From: Pedosphaera sp.
Lineage (GTDB): Bacteria; Verrucomicrobiota; Verrucomicrobiia; Limisphaerales; SXTU01
Assembly: GCA_009695395.1 (NCBI GenBank)
Contig: SIBB01000134.1
Span: 1-8,512, forward strand
DNA: 8,512 nucleotides
Direction: 5' to 3'
A program made the translations under genes and the position numbers. This document shows, piece by piece, positions 1 to 5,747 of the stretch (its first letter is position 1; each line of letters starts with the position of its first letter). The notes beneath the pieces are model-generated. The model was not told the origin of the DNA. It saw only the letters and a list, made by a program, of their open reading frames with translations, and did not search any database.

Positions 1-111
1 GGTTTGTCCGGAGCCTCCCTGCTTCTGACACGCGCCGACGGTCGCCGCGAAGGCTGGTGCCGCTGTCATGGCGATTAGGGTGAGGCCGCTGAGGAGGAGT
101 CTGTTTTTCAT
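1..111 (-). CDS. N-terminal fragment of a secreted or lipid-anchored protein (3' end outside window)
   Basis: Reading the minus strand from an ATG at 111 gives 37 codons without a stop to the window edge. The product starts MKNRLLLSGL, continues with a hydrophobic core (residues 5-22) and reaches an APAFA-A signal peptidase I site near residue 22. A lipobox-like VGAC at residues 25-28 would instead make it a lipoprotein with Cys28 as the lipidated residue; the two readings cannot be separated here. The mature part that is visible is short and Gly/Gln-rich, so I do not recognise a family. The start is supported by a Shine-Dalgarno GGAG (plus-strand 118-121) six bases upstream, the clearest ribosome binding site in the window, and by a good promoter at 154-181. 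Seen: the open frame, signal sequence, RBS and promoter. Inferred: export. Confidence 0.72.
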   Translation of the reverse strand, partial: MKNRLLLSGLTLIAMTAAPAFAATVGACQKQGGSGQT

Positions 112-153
112 GAGTATCTCCATTTTGTTGGGTTGTGGTTGTGAACTTGTAGG

Positions 154-181
154 AACTTATCCATCAGCGGCAGTGTGTCAA
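154..181 (-). promoter_or_regulatory. Promoter for the minus-strand partial gene
   Basis: On the minus strand a perfect -35 hexamer TTGACA (176-181) is followed after 16 bases by TAAGTT (154-159) as a -10-like element. It faces the gene starting at 111 and leaves a leader of about 35-40 bases ending in GGAG-N6-ATG. The same arrangement, TTGACT-N16-TAAGAA, occurs upstream of the DUF1501 gene at 8482-8509, which supports both calls. Confidence 0.55.
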
Positions 182-199
182 ATAATCTAATGATTATTT
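180..199. promoter_or_regulatory. Perfect 8-bp inverted repeat, candidate operator between divergent promoters
   Basis: AAATAATC (180-187) and GATTATTT (192-199) are exact reverse complements separated by TAAT. The dyad touches the -35 hexamer of the minus-strand promoter (176-181) and lies about 16 bases upstream of the -35 of the plus-strand candidate (216-221). A site here could bind a dimeric regulator affecting both directions. The AT-rich arms make chance occurrence more likely than for a GC-rich dyad. Confidence 0.4.
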
Positions 200-215
200 T
201 CACAAAAACTTTTGA

Positions 216-244
216 TTGACGCTCCGATTGGTTCTAGCTATGAA
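216..244 (+). promoter_or_regulatory. Candidate plus-strand promoter for the small transcription unit
   Basis: TTGACG (216-221) is followed after 17 bases by TATGAA (239-244), a 5/6 and a 4/6 match to the consensus hexamers. It would start transcription near 250, just upstream of the two hairpins at 261-333. It is weaker than the minus-strand promoter, but an intrinsic terminator in the same orientation at 605-643 argues that a plus-strand transcript exists. Confidence 0.4.
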
Positions 245-260
245 CGAGGCATTCCGAAGG

Positions 261-333
261 CTTTTCTTGTCACCCGCTTTGGGTGACTGGGGAAAGAGCG
301 CGAAAAAGAAGGGTGCCGCGACAGTGGCGACCC
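261..333 (+). ncRNA. Two-hairpin structured leader or small RNA, class not recognised
   Basis: Hairpin 1: GTCACCC (269-275) pairs perfectly with GGGTGAC (281-287) around a GCTTT loop. After a small internal loop the stem extends through CTTTTC (261-266) with GGAAAG (291-296), including one G-U pair. Hairpin 2: GGGTGCCGC (311-319) pairs with GTGGC and ACCC (324-333) around a GACA tetraloop, with G329 bulged. Neither is followed by a T-run, so they are not simple terminators. CACCC (271-275) can also pair with GGGTG (311-315), and GGTGA (282-286) with TCACC (341-345), so alternative folds are possible. The element lies between a candidate promoter and a small membrane-protein ORF. I do not recognise TPP, cobalamin, glycine, SAM or c-di-GMP riboswitch hallmarks in it. 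Confidence 0.4.
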
Positions 334-367
334 TGATTAATCACCAATTTCAGAAAGATAATTCTGC

Positions 368-622
368 ATGCACGCTCCGAACCTCCTTGCGTCCGTCGCC
401 GCGGCACCCGCCGTTGCTCCCCGTATTCCTCAGGATGCCGCTTATTCGCGCAATCGCCGGACAATCCTGTTCTACGGTGCGATGGTCGTGCTGGTGTTGC
501 TCCCTTCGCTATTGCTAGTAGCGCCGGGCTTGAAGATTTCTGGTTTGAAGGGTGCCGTTGGGAAGAGTCTCCCCAATGTTCCTGCTGCGACTGTCATGGT
601 CCGGGCAGCTACGGGTCGCTGA
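368..622 (+). CDS. Small predicted single-span membrane protein (84 aa), unknown function
   Basis: The frame is closed by a stop at 359-361, so ATG 368 is the first available start. The 84-residue product has an Ala/Pro-rich N-terminus (residues 1-22), a basic RNRR cluster (28-31), a hydrophobic span (about 33-52, ILFYGAMVVL then VLLPSLLLVA), and a basic, Gly-rich tail. The basic cluster before the span would favour an N-in orientation. No family is recognised. There is no clear Shine-Dalgarno; a short inverted repeat CAGAA/TTCTG (351-366) sits directly before the start. In favour of a real gene are the candidate promoter at 216-244 and a strong terminator whose loop holds the TGA stop (620-622). 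Against it are its length, the lack of an RBS and the absence of homology evidence. It could instead be the untranslated body of a structured RNA. Confidence 0.45.
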   Translation: MHAPNLLASVAAAPAVAPRIPQDAAYSRNRRTILFYGAMVVLVLLPSLLLVAPGLKISGLKGAVGKSLPNVPAATVMVRAATGR

Positions 623-643
623 AAGTGGCTCGTAGCTGCTTTT
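605..643 (+). terminator. Intrinsic terminator overlapping the stop codon of the small ORF
   Basis: GCAGCTACG (605-613) and CGTAGCTGC (631-639) are perfect complements. The stem continues inward through GGTCGC (614-619) and GTGGCT (625-630) with G-U pairs, closing on a TGAAA loop (620-624), about 15 bp in all. TTTT (640-643) follows at once. The TGA stop of the small ORF is in the loop. The opposite strand has no T-run after the stem, so it works on plus-strand transcripts only. Confidence 0.72.
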
Positions 644-697
644 CACGCGTGCTCGGGCAAATCCGGTTCGTGCTGGCGTGCGCTGGGCCGGCGCGGA

Positions 698-2038
698 TCA
701 GGCGAGGTTCTTGAGTTCACCCGTGCTGTCACCGAGTTGGTGGATTTTGAGATCCATCCGGTTCAACATGGAGAGCCACAGGTTGTTCAGGGGCGTCTCC
801 GCTGAGTACATCAGGTGCCGTCCCTGCTTCAATGTGCCGCAGCCGTGGCCGGCGAGCAGGAGTGGCAGGTTGTCGTGGTTGTGGGCGTTGCCGTCGGAAT
901 TGCCGCTGCCGTAGGCAATCATGCAATGGTCCAAGAGCGTGCCGTCGCCCTCTTTCACGGATTTCAACCGGCCCAGCAGATAGGCGAGTTGGGTGGTGTG
1001 AAAGCGATTGATCTGCGCGATCTTCGATTTCTTCTCTTCCTTGTTCTCGTGGTGGGAAAGGTCGTGGTGACCTTCGCGCACGTTGATGAAGGGGTACGGC
1101 TTGTTGCTGCCTTCATTCGCCAGGACGAAGGTGCAGACGCGCGTGGTGTCGGTCTGGAACGCCAGCACGAGCAGGTCGCACATCAGTCGGATGTGTTCCT
1201 CGTAGGATTGCGGGATGCCCGCCGGGGCCGCGACGTTTTGCGGGGCTTTCGGTTCGGGAAACTGCGCGGCTCGTTCGATGCGCCGTTCGATGTCGCGCAC
1301 GGCACTGGTGAATTCGTCGAGTTTACGCTGGTCGGTCCGGCCGAGTTGGCCGTTGAGTTCACGCAGGTCGGCCTTCACCAAGTCCAAAACGCTTTTACGC
1401 TGGCCATCACGCGCGGCCCGTTCCTTGGTCGAACCCGAGCTGAACATCCGCTCGAAGACAATCTTCGGATTGACCTCTTTGGGCAACGGTTGGGTGGCTG
1501 AACGCCAGGACATGGTGGAGGAATAGACGCAACTGTAGCCGGAATCGCAGTTGCCAGCCATGCCGCCGGCTTCGGTGCCGATTTCGAGCGAGGAGAGGCG
1601 GGTGTGATCAGCGAGTCGAGCGGCGGCCACTTGATCCACCGAGATGCCGGCGCGGATGTCGGTGCCATCAGTCTTGCGCGGTTGGGAGCCGGTGAGGAAG
1701 GCCGAGAGCGCGCGGGCGTGATCACCGGCGCCGTCGCCGTGGGGGCGGGCTTTGTCGGCCGTGAGGCCGGTGAGGATGGAAAAGTCCTTTTTGAATTCCG
1801 CAACCGGTTGGAGGATGGATGGCAAGTCGCCCAGTTCACCCGTGCCGGCAGGCGTCCAATCCTTCATGTTTTTGCCGTTGGGCACATAGAGGAAAGCCAT
1901 GCGATTCGGCGCGGCCTTGGCGGCGGTGGTGGCGGCACCCCAGCTTTCCAGCGGCCCCATGGCTTCGAGCCACGGCAGTGCGAGGGTGGTGCCGAGTCCT
2001 TTGAGCGCGGCGCGGCGTGATAGCAGGAGGCGACTCAT
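698..2038 (-). CDS. HXXSHH-domain (DUF1552) exported protein
   Basis: This 446-residue protein matches the DUF1552/HXXSHH family (Pfam PF07586) over its whole length. The N-terminus SRRAALKGLG with a following hydrophobic stretch (residues 7-27) is the usual Tat-like leader, so export is expected. The family-defining HXXSHH appears as HDLSHH at residues 325-330, within EGHHDLSHH, and a second conserved block, GSGNSDGNAHNHDNLPLLLAG, spans about 377-397. The His clusters suggest metal binding, but no activity has been established for the family. It starts 32 bases after the PSD/DUF1592 gene on the same strand, the standard partner order in Verrucomicrobiota and Planctomycetota, so co-transcription is likely. 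No Shine-Dalgarno precedes ATG 2038; the leader is A-rich. Family call firm, function unknown. Confidence 0.93.
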   Translation of the reverse strand: MSRLLLSRRAALKGLGTTLALPWLEAMGPLESWGAATTAAKAAPNRMAFLYVPNGKNMKDWTPAGTGELGDLPSILQPVAEFKKDFSILTGLTADKARPHGDGAGDHARALSAFLTGSQPRKTDGTDIRAGISVDQVAAARLADHTRLSSLEIGTEAGGMAGNCDSGYSCVYSSTMSWRSATQPLPKEVNPKIVFERMFSSGSTKERAARDGQRKSVLDLVKADLRELNGQLGRTDQRKLDEFTSAVRDIERRIERAAQFPEPKAPQNVAAPAGIPQSYEEHIRLMCDLLVLAFQTDTTRVCTFVLANEGSNKPYPFINVREGHHDLSHHENKEEKKSKIAQINRFHTTQLAYLLGRLKSVKEGDGTLLDHCMIAYGSGNSDGNAHNHDNLPLLLAGHGCGTLKQGRHLMYSAETPLNNLWLSMLNRMDLKIHQLGDSTGELKNLA

Positions 2039-2070
2039 ACGTTTGTTTTTAGAGTTGGGGAATGCCGGTC

Positions 2071-4524
2071 TTATTCAGACTCGTTGGCTTTGGTGAGATC
2101 CGTTCCGCGCCGGAGGCGGAACGGATCGCTTTTGGCGATGGCAATGGCCAGCGCGGAGAAGCGATGGTCGTTCTGCGCCATTTGCGCGACGATCTGGTTC
2201 ACGGTCTTGATGTCGTAGTATTCCAACCCGCGGCCCAGCGCGTAGGTGAGTAGTTTTTCGGCGAGGTTCCGTGCGATTAGCTCTTTTTGTTGTTTCAGAA
2301 TCGCCTTGAGATCCACCGCACCTTGGAAGGTCTGGCCGTTTGGCAAAGTGCCGGAAGGATCAATGTCGCCCTCGCCATCCTTGGCACGGAACCGGCCGAT
2401 GGCGTCGAAATTCTCGAAGGCGAACCCCATCGCATCCATCTGTTTGTGGCAACCGGCGCAACTGGTGTTTTTACGGTGCTGCTCCATCCGCTGGCGGAGT
2501 GTGCCCGTGAGTTCCTTCTGATTTTCCAGCTCGGGCACCGCGGCGGGGGGCGGCGGCGGGGGCGTGCCGAGGATCTGTTCCAGCACCCACCGGCCCCGTT
2601 TCACCGGCGAGGTGCGGGTCGGGTTCGACGTCACGGTGAGCACGCTGGCGTGGGTGAGGATGCCAGCGCGCTCGGAGTCCAGCAGGGAGACGCGCCCAAA
2701 TTCATCGGGCGCGAAAGGCTTGCCGCCGAGAGCGGTTTTCTTTTGGCCGACGCGATTGCCAGCGCTGTCGGCAATGCCGTAATGGCGCGCGAGCGATTCG
2801 TTCAAGTAGGTGAACTGGCCGTCGATTAAGTCCAGCACGCTGCGGTCTTCGCGGATGATCTCGCCGAAGAAAAGTTCCGTCTCACGCAGCATGGCGCGGC
2901 GCAGGTTCTCGTTGAAGCTCGGGAAAAGCTGGGCGTCCGGGGCGAAGGTGCGCAGCCGCTCGAGTTGCAGCCATTGCATCCCGAAATGGCGGACCAGCGC
3001 ATCGGCTTTCGGATCCTTCAACATCCGGCGCACCTGCGCATCAAGGCTGGCCGTGAGTTGACGTTTCGCGGCGAGGTCAAAAAGTTCCTGGTCCGGCATC
3101 GAATCCCATAGGAAGTAGCTCAGCCGCGAGGCCAGTTGGAACTCATCGAGCGGATGTGGCTCTCGCGCCTGCGGCCGGTCGTCCAGCTCGACGCGGAAGA
3201 GGAACTTCGGCGAGCAGAGGGTCGCGGTGATGGCACGCTGGATGCCCGCCTCCCATTTACCGCCCTCGGCCACGGTTTGCTCCACGAGCCCGGCCAGTGT
3301 CGTCACTTCCGCCGGCGTGGCGGGGCGGCGGTAGGCTTGCGAGAGCAGCCGTGTGAGCACCTCGCGGGTCTGTTCCGGCTGCGTTTTGTTCGGTGAACAG
3401 GCGAGGATCTTGAGCTGCGAAGCCGGCCGGGTTTCCAGCGGGCCTTCACTCGAGAGGTGTTCGATGAAGAGTTTCGGCGGCTCCTCGCCGGCCGGCGGTT
3501 TCACGATGGCGATGCCGGCGCGGTTGATTTTTCCGATGCGGTAGACCGGCACTTCAATCGTCTGCGGCTTCGCGGCCGAACGGGCTGTGATCTCAAATTC
3601 CCTGAGAATCTGGAACTGCTTCACCGCGGCCGATCCGATTCCTATCAGCCGCCCGAGTTGTTCTTCCGTGGCGGGTTGGCCTTTGTCACTACCTTGCAGA
3701 AAGAGCACCACCTTCACCGGAGACGGTCCGCGCGCCTCCGCGTACAGTGTCGCGCGGAAAATCAGATCGGCGTCGGCGGAGAATTTCAGGTAATCGCCCC
3801 CTGCGGCGAACGGGCCAGATTCCGTGGGGTCGGTGGCCAGCGGGTCCATCGGGCGGAACCGGCCCTGTGGTGTCTTCGCGTTGTTCGGCTGCAGGTAGCG
3901 ACCGGAGAGATAACGCGCGGAGGGCTTTGGCGGGTCCGGCAGGATCACGCGTTTGGCCATCGTTTCCGCGGCGTCGAGATAACGCTCCAGAAGCAACGGT
4001 GAGAGCGTGAGCACATCGCTGATATTATCGAAGCCATGCCCGATGTCGTCCGCCGGGAAATCGGCCGCCGGCTCGAAATCCACCTGCAACAGGTCGCGCA
4101 CGGTGTTGTTGTATTCGGTGCGGTTCAAGCGGCGGAGGGTGACCCGGCCGGGATCGGGTTTCGCCGAGGCCACCACGCGCGCGGTGCCCGCCTCCACCGC
4201 CTGCTCGAACGCGGTGATTTCCGCGGGGGCAGGCCGCGGGCGTTTGGCCGGGGGCATCTCGCCGGTGGAAACCATCTTCACGATGTTCGCCCAGCCTTTT
4301 CGGTTCTTGAGCAGCGTCGCTTCGTCGCGGAAGAGGCGCAGGTCGAGATCGGCTTTCTTCGTCTTTTCGCCGTGGCATTCGAGGCAGTGCTGCTGGAAGA
4401 ACCCTTGTGCGTCCTTGCTGAAGCTGGGCGCCGCGGAGACGCTTGTCGCCGCGACCAACCAGCCGATGGCCACGCCGTTCCAGCAGCACGCCGCCGCCGT
4501 GAGAATTCCATTCGTCCGCTTCAT
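2071..4524 (-). CDS. Exported diheme PSD-type protein (PSCyt1-DUF1587-DUF1595-DUF1592-DUF1588-DUF1585)
   Basis: This 817-residue protein (from ATG 4524) has a signal peptide ending near VSA-AP (residues 29-33). A first c-haem motif, CLECH, follows at 47-51 in a PSCyt1-like segment. DUF1587 lies at about 130-190 (RRLNRTEYNNTVRDLL) and a beta-rich middle at about 205-365. DUF1595 begins near 385 (LTRLLSQAYRRPATPAE), then DUF1592 at about 425-590 (LASRLSYFLWDSMPD). DUF1588 at about 618-715 includes a six-proline run and a second haem motif, CAGCH (689-693). DUF1585 ends the protein (about 735-808). The architecture is typical of planctomycete/verrucomicrobial PSD proteins, probably periplasmic redox proteins of unproven role. 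A GTG at 4530 gives a two-codon longer product; I prefer the ATG because it begins a normal basic n-region (MKRTNG). It is followed at 32 bases by its usual partner, DUF1552. Confidence 0.93.
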   Translation of the reverse strand: MKRTNGILTAAACCWNGVAIGWLVAATSVSAAPSFSKDAQGFFQQHCLECHGEKTKKADLDLRLFRDEATLLKNRKGWANIVKMVSTGEMPPAKRPRPAPAEITAFEQAVEAGTARVVASAKPDPGRVTLRRLNRTEYNNTVRDLLQVDFEPAADFPADDIGHGFDNISDVLTLSPLLLERYLDAAETMAKRVILPDPPKPSARYLSGRYLQPNNAKTPQGRFRPMDPLATDPTESGPFAAGGDYLKFSADADLIFRATLYAEARGPSPVKVVLFLQGSDKGQPATEEQLGRLIGIGSAAVKQFQILREFEITARSAAKPQTIEVPVYRIGKINRAGIAIVKPPAGEEPPKLFIEHLSSEGPLETRPASQLKILACSPNKTQPEQTREVLTRLLSQAYRRPATPAEVTTLAGLVEQTVAEGGKWEAGIQRAITATLCSPKFLFRVELDDRPQAREPHPLDEFQLASRLSYFLWDSMPDQELFDLAAKRQLTASLDAQVRRMLKDPKADALVRHFGMQWLQLERLRTFAPDAQLFPSFNENLRRAMLRETELFFGEIIREDRSVLDLIDGQFTYLNESLARHYGIADSAGNRVGQKKTALGGKPFAPDEFGRVSLLDSERAGILTHASVLTVTSNPTRTSPVKRGRWVLEQILGTPPPPPPAAVPELENQKELTGTLRQRMEQHRKNTSCAGCHKQMDAMGFAFENFDAIGRFRAKDGEGDIDPSGTLPNGQTFQGAVDLKAILKQQKELIARNLAEKLLTYALGRGLEYYDIKTVNQIVAQMAQNDHRFSALAIAIAKSDPFRLRRGTDLTKANESE

Positions 4525-4577
4525 CGCCACGAATCAGACTAGCACCCGCCGGACTGAATTCAAACCCGCGCTGCGGT

Positions 4578-5450
4578 TCACCGGGGCGGCTTGTGGTGTT
4601 CGGGGAAGTCCTTCGCGTAACGGGCGAGCAGCGCAGCGACATCGTTCTTCACCACGTAGATCTTGCCGCGGATATTCTTCCGTTCACCGGGTTTTAACCC
4701 GCCGAGTCGGAAGTCCACGTGCAGGCAGCGCGCGACGCCTTGGAACAGTTCCTGATACGGCTCCCACGCGCTGGCCCAGATCCATTTTTCATCCGCGCTG
4801 AAGCAGCCGATCAGCCCATTGCTTGGCACGTGCGGCGAGAGTGGGCGCGGGTTCACATCCGTGCGCGGCACATGCGCTGGGCACCAGGTCTGGCCCGGCG
4901 TGTAACGCGCCGTCTTCGTCCAGTCACGCGTCGGCATGCGCGCGAGCTTGCCATCGAGGAAGAGGAAGCACTTCGGGAGATAATCATCGAGATCGCCGCC
5001 CGTGTCCTGCGCGAAGCCCATGAACGGCGCCAACCGCACGCAGGGCTGCGCCCAATGAGCCTCGGACCGTGTGGCGGTCGGGTTGTGCGCCACGAGTTGG
5101 AACTCCACCTCGTCGGCCTTCGCCGTGATGGTGTGCTCCACGATCACGCCATCGGTCAACGTATCGCGCAGCTTGAGCACCCGCTTGTCCGTGCTGAGCG
5201 AGAGGAACTCGTTGGTGTGCTTGAGGACCGTGTGCTTCACCCAGTCGGCGTCCGTTGAGCCGGCGCGGCAATAGGCTTCGAGGTAATTGATGCGGATGCC
5301 GCTGGCCGGCAGGTGCGGGCCGCGGATGACAAGCCAGTGATTCGTGCGTTCCAACGTGAGCCTCGGCTCGGCGGCGTGGAGCGGATGAAGAACAAATAGA
5401 ATGGCAAAAAGTGCGGTCAGGCGGAGCTGCCGCTGTGTCAGGGTGAACAT
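4578..5450 (-). CDS. Secreted protein of unknown function (290 aa)
   Basis: From ATG 5450 the product has a clean signal peptide: MFTLTQRQLR, a hydrophobic core (about 11-23) and cleavage near LHA-AE (25-28). The mature part of about 263 residues looks beta-rich, with a conserved-looking C-terminal half: TWCPAHVPRTDVNPRPLSPH (188-207), GLIGCFSADEKWIWASAWEP (212-231), PYQELFQGVARCLHVDFRLG (231-250) and GLKPGERKNIRGKIYVV (251-267). Five cysteines remain after cleavage (61, 137, 161, 190 and others), so disulfides are possible. I recognise similar uncharacterised proteins from Planctomycetota and Verrucomicrobiota but know no function. A GTG at 5489 would add 13 residues ahead of the signal peptide and is less likely. 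The gene ends 53 bases before the PSD gene on the same strand, so it may be the first gene of the PSD-DUF1552 operon. Confidence 0.82.
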   Translation of the reverse strand: MFTLTQRQLRLTALFAILFVLHPLHAAEPRLTLERTNHWLVIRGPHLPASGIRINYLEAYCRAGSTDADWVKHTVLKHTNEFLSLSTDKRVLKLRDTLTDGVIVEHTITAKADEVEFQLVAHNPTATRSEAHWAQPCVRLAPFMGFAQDTGGDLDDYLPKCFLFLDGKLARMPTRDWTKTARYTPGQTWCPAHVPRTDVNPRPLSPHVPSNGLIGCFSADEKWIWASAWEPYQELFQGVARCLHVDFRLGGLKPGERKNIRGKIYVVKNDVAALLARYAKDFPEHHKPPR

Positions 5451-5493
5451 AATGAAAATGTAGGGAAACGGCTGAGGAGAAACTAGCACAAAA

Positions 5494-5526
5494 GCACCCT
5501 CTGCCGCCCTACGGATTGTAGGGTGC
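5494..5526. repeat. Nested inverted repeat
   Basis: GCACCCT (5494-5500) is the reverse complement of AGGGTGC (5520-5526). An overlapping, competing stem pairs CGCCCTAC (5505-5512) with GTAGGGTG (5518-5525) around a GGATT loop, including one G-U pair. The same CCCT/AGGG words are used in both, so only one stem can form at a time. Confidence 0.55.
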
Positions 5527-5535
5527 GCGGCGAGG

Positions 5536-5579
5536 CCTCAAGGGGATGGGGGAATCCCATTCACCCCCTCTTTTTGAGG
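5536..5579. repeat. Long imperfect palindrome
   Basis: CCTCAA (5536-5541) pairs with TTGAGG (5574-5579). The stem continues imperfectly inward and then through GGGGG (5548-5552) with CCCCC (5564-5568). An alternative inner hairpin pairs ATGGG (5546-5550) with CCCAT (5556-5560). A T-run (5571-5575) lies inside the 3' arm, not after it, so it is not a standard terminator. Confidence 0.5.
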
Positions 5580-5590
5580 TGCATTTATGT

Positions 5591-5695
5591 CTTTCGACTT
5601 GCACGCACACGACGTAAGTCGGGCCGCACATGGCGTGGGTGGGGTCGCCCACGATGTGGACGGGGCGCATACGCCGCAAGTCTGCGCATCGAAAG
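5591..5695. repeat. Long-range stem-loop with nested hairpins
   Basis: The outer arms are CTTTCGA (5591-5597) with TCGAAAG (5689-5695) and GACTTGC (5596-5602) with GCAAGTC (5676-5682). Nested inside, CACAT then CGTGGG (5627-5639) pair with CCCACG then ATGTG (5648-5658) around an 8-base loop. A competing local hairpin pairs CGACTT (5595-5600) with AAGTCG (5616-5621). Just downstream, CGCATC (5685-5690) can pair with GATGCG (5701-5706). The density of perfect arms exceeds what I see elsewhere in the window. Confidence 0.45.
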
Positions 5696-5747
5696 GCGGG
5701 GATGCGGCCTTTGGGGAAGGGGTGTCCGATCTTTTCCGGTGCGGAAG

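Larger units (their letters stand above)
5451..5747. other. Palindrome-rich intergenic region, no credible gene
   Basis: About 300 bases lie between the end of the DJ-1 gene (5748) and the start of the 290-residue protein (5450), both on the minus strand. Frames crossing it read as low-complexity Arg-rich shadows, and I accept none. The stretch holds at least three inverted-repeat structures (annotated separately) and GGAAG-TTA-CTTCC (5743-5755), centred on the DJ-1 stop codon. I found no convincing T-run terminator or standard promoter in it. Confidence 0.6.

Noticed and set aside
216..518. 100-codon plus-strand frame starting at TTG 216 (or ATG 240)
   Set aside because: It would begin within the promoter and read through both hairpins. 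Its second half overlaps the small ORF in another frame with Arg/Pro/Cys-rich shadow-like composition.
605..639. Same hairpin as a terminator for the minus-strand DUF1552 transcript
   Set aside because: No T-run follows the stem on the minus strand.
815..1501. 228-codon plus-strand frame opposite the DUF1552 gene
   Set aside because: It is antisense to an intact, recognised gene. Long antisense frames are expected from its GC-rich codon use, and the product shows no family features.
2555..2572. G/C repeat as a simple-sequence locus
   Set aside because: It encodes the proline run that is normal at this place in DUF1588-containing proteins.
4007..4801. 264-codon plus-strand frame spanning the start of the PSD gene and the end of the 290-residue gene
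   Set aside because: It is antisense to two supported genes and Arg/Ser-rich, like a shadow translation.
5571..5575. TTTTT as the tail of an intrinsic terminator
   Set aside because: The T-run is inside the 3' arm of the palindrome, not after it, and no plus-strand gene ends nearby.
5685..5712. H-type pseudoknot from CGCATC/GATGCG and AAAGGC/GCCTTT
   Set aside because: The third loop would be zero bases across a 6-bp stem, which is not sterically possible. They can only be alternative hairpins.
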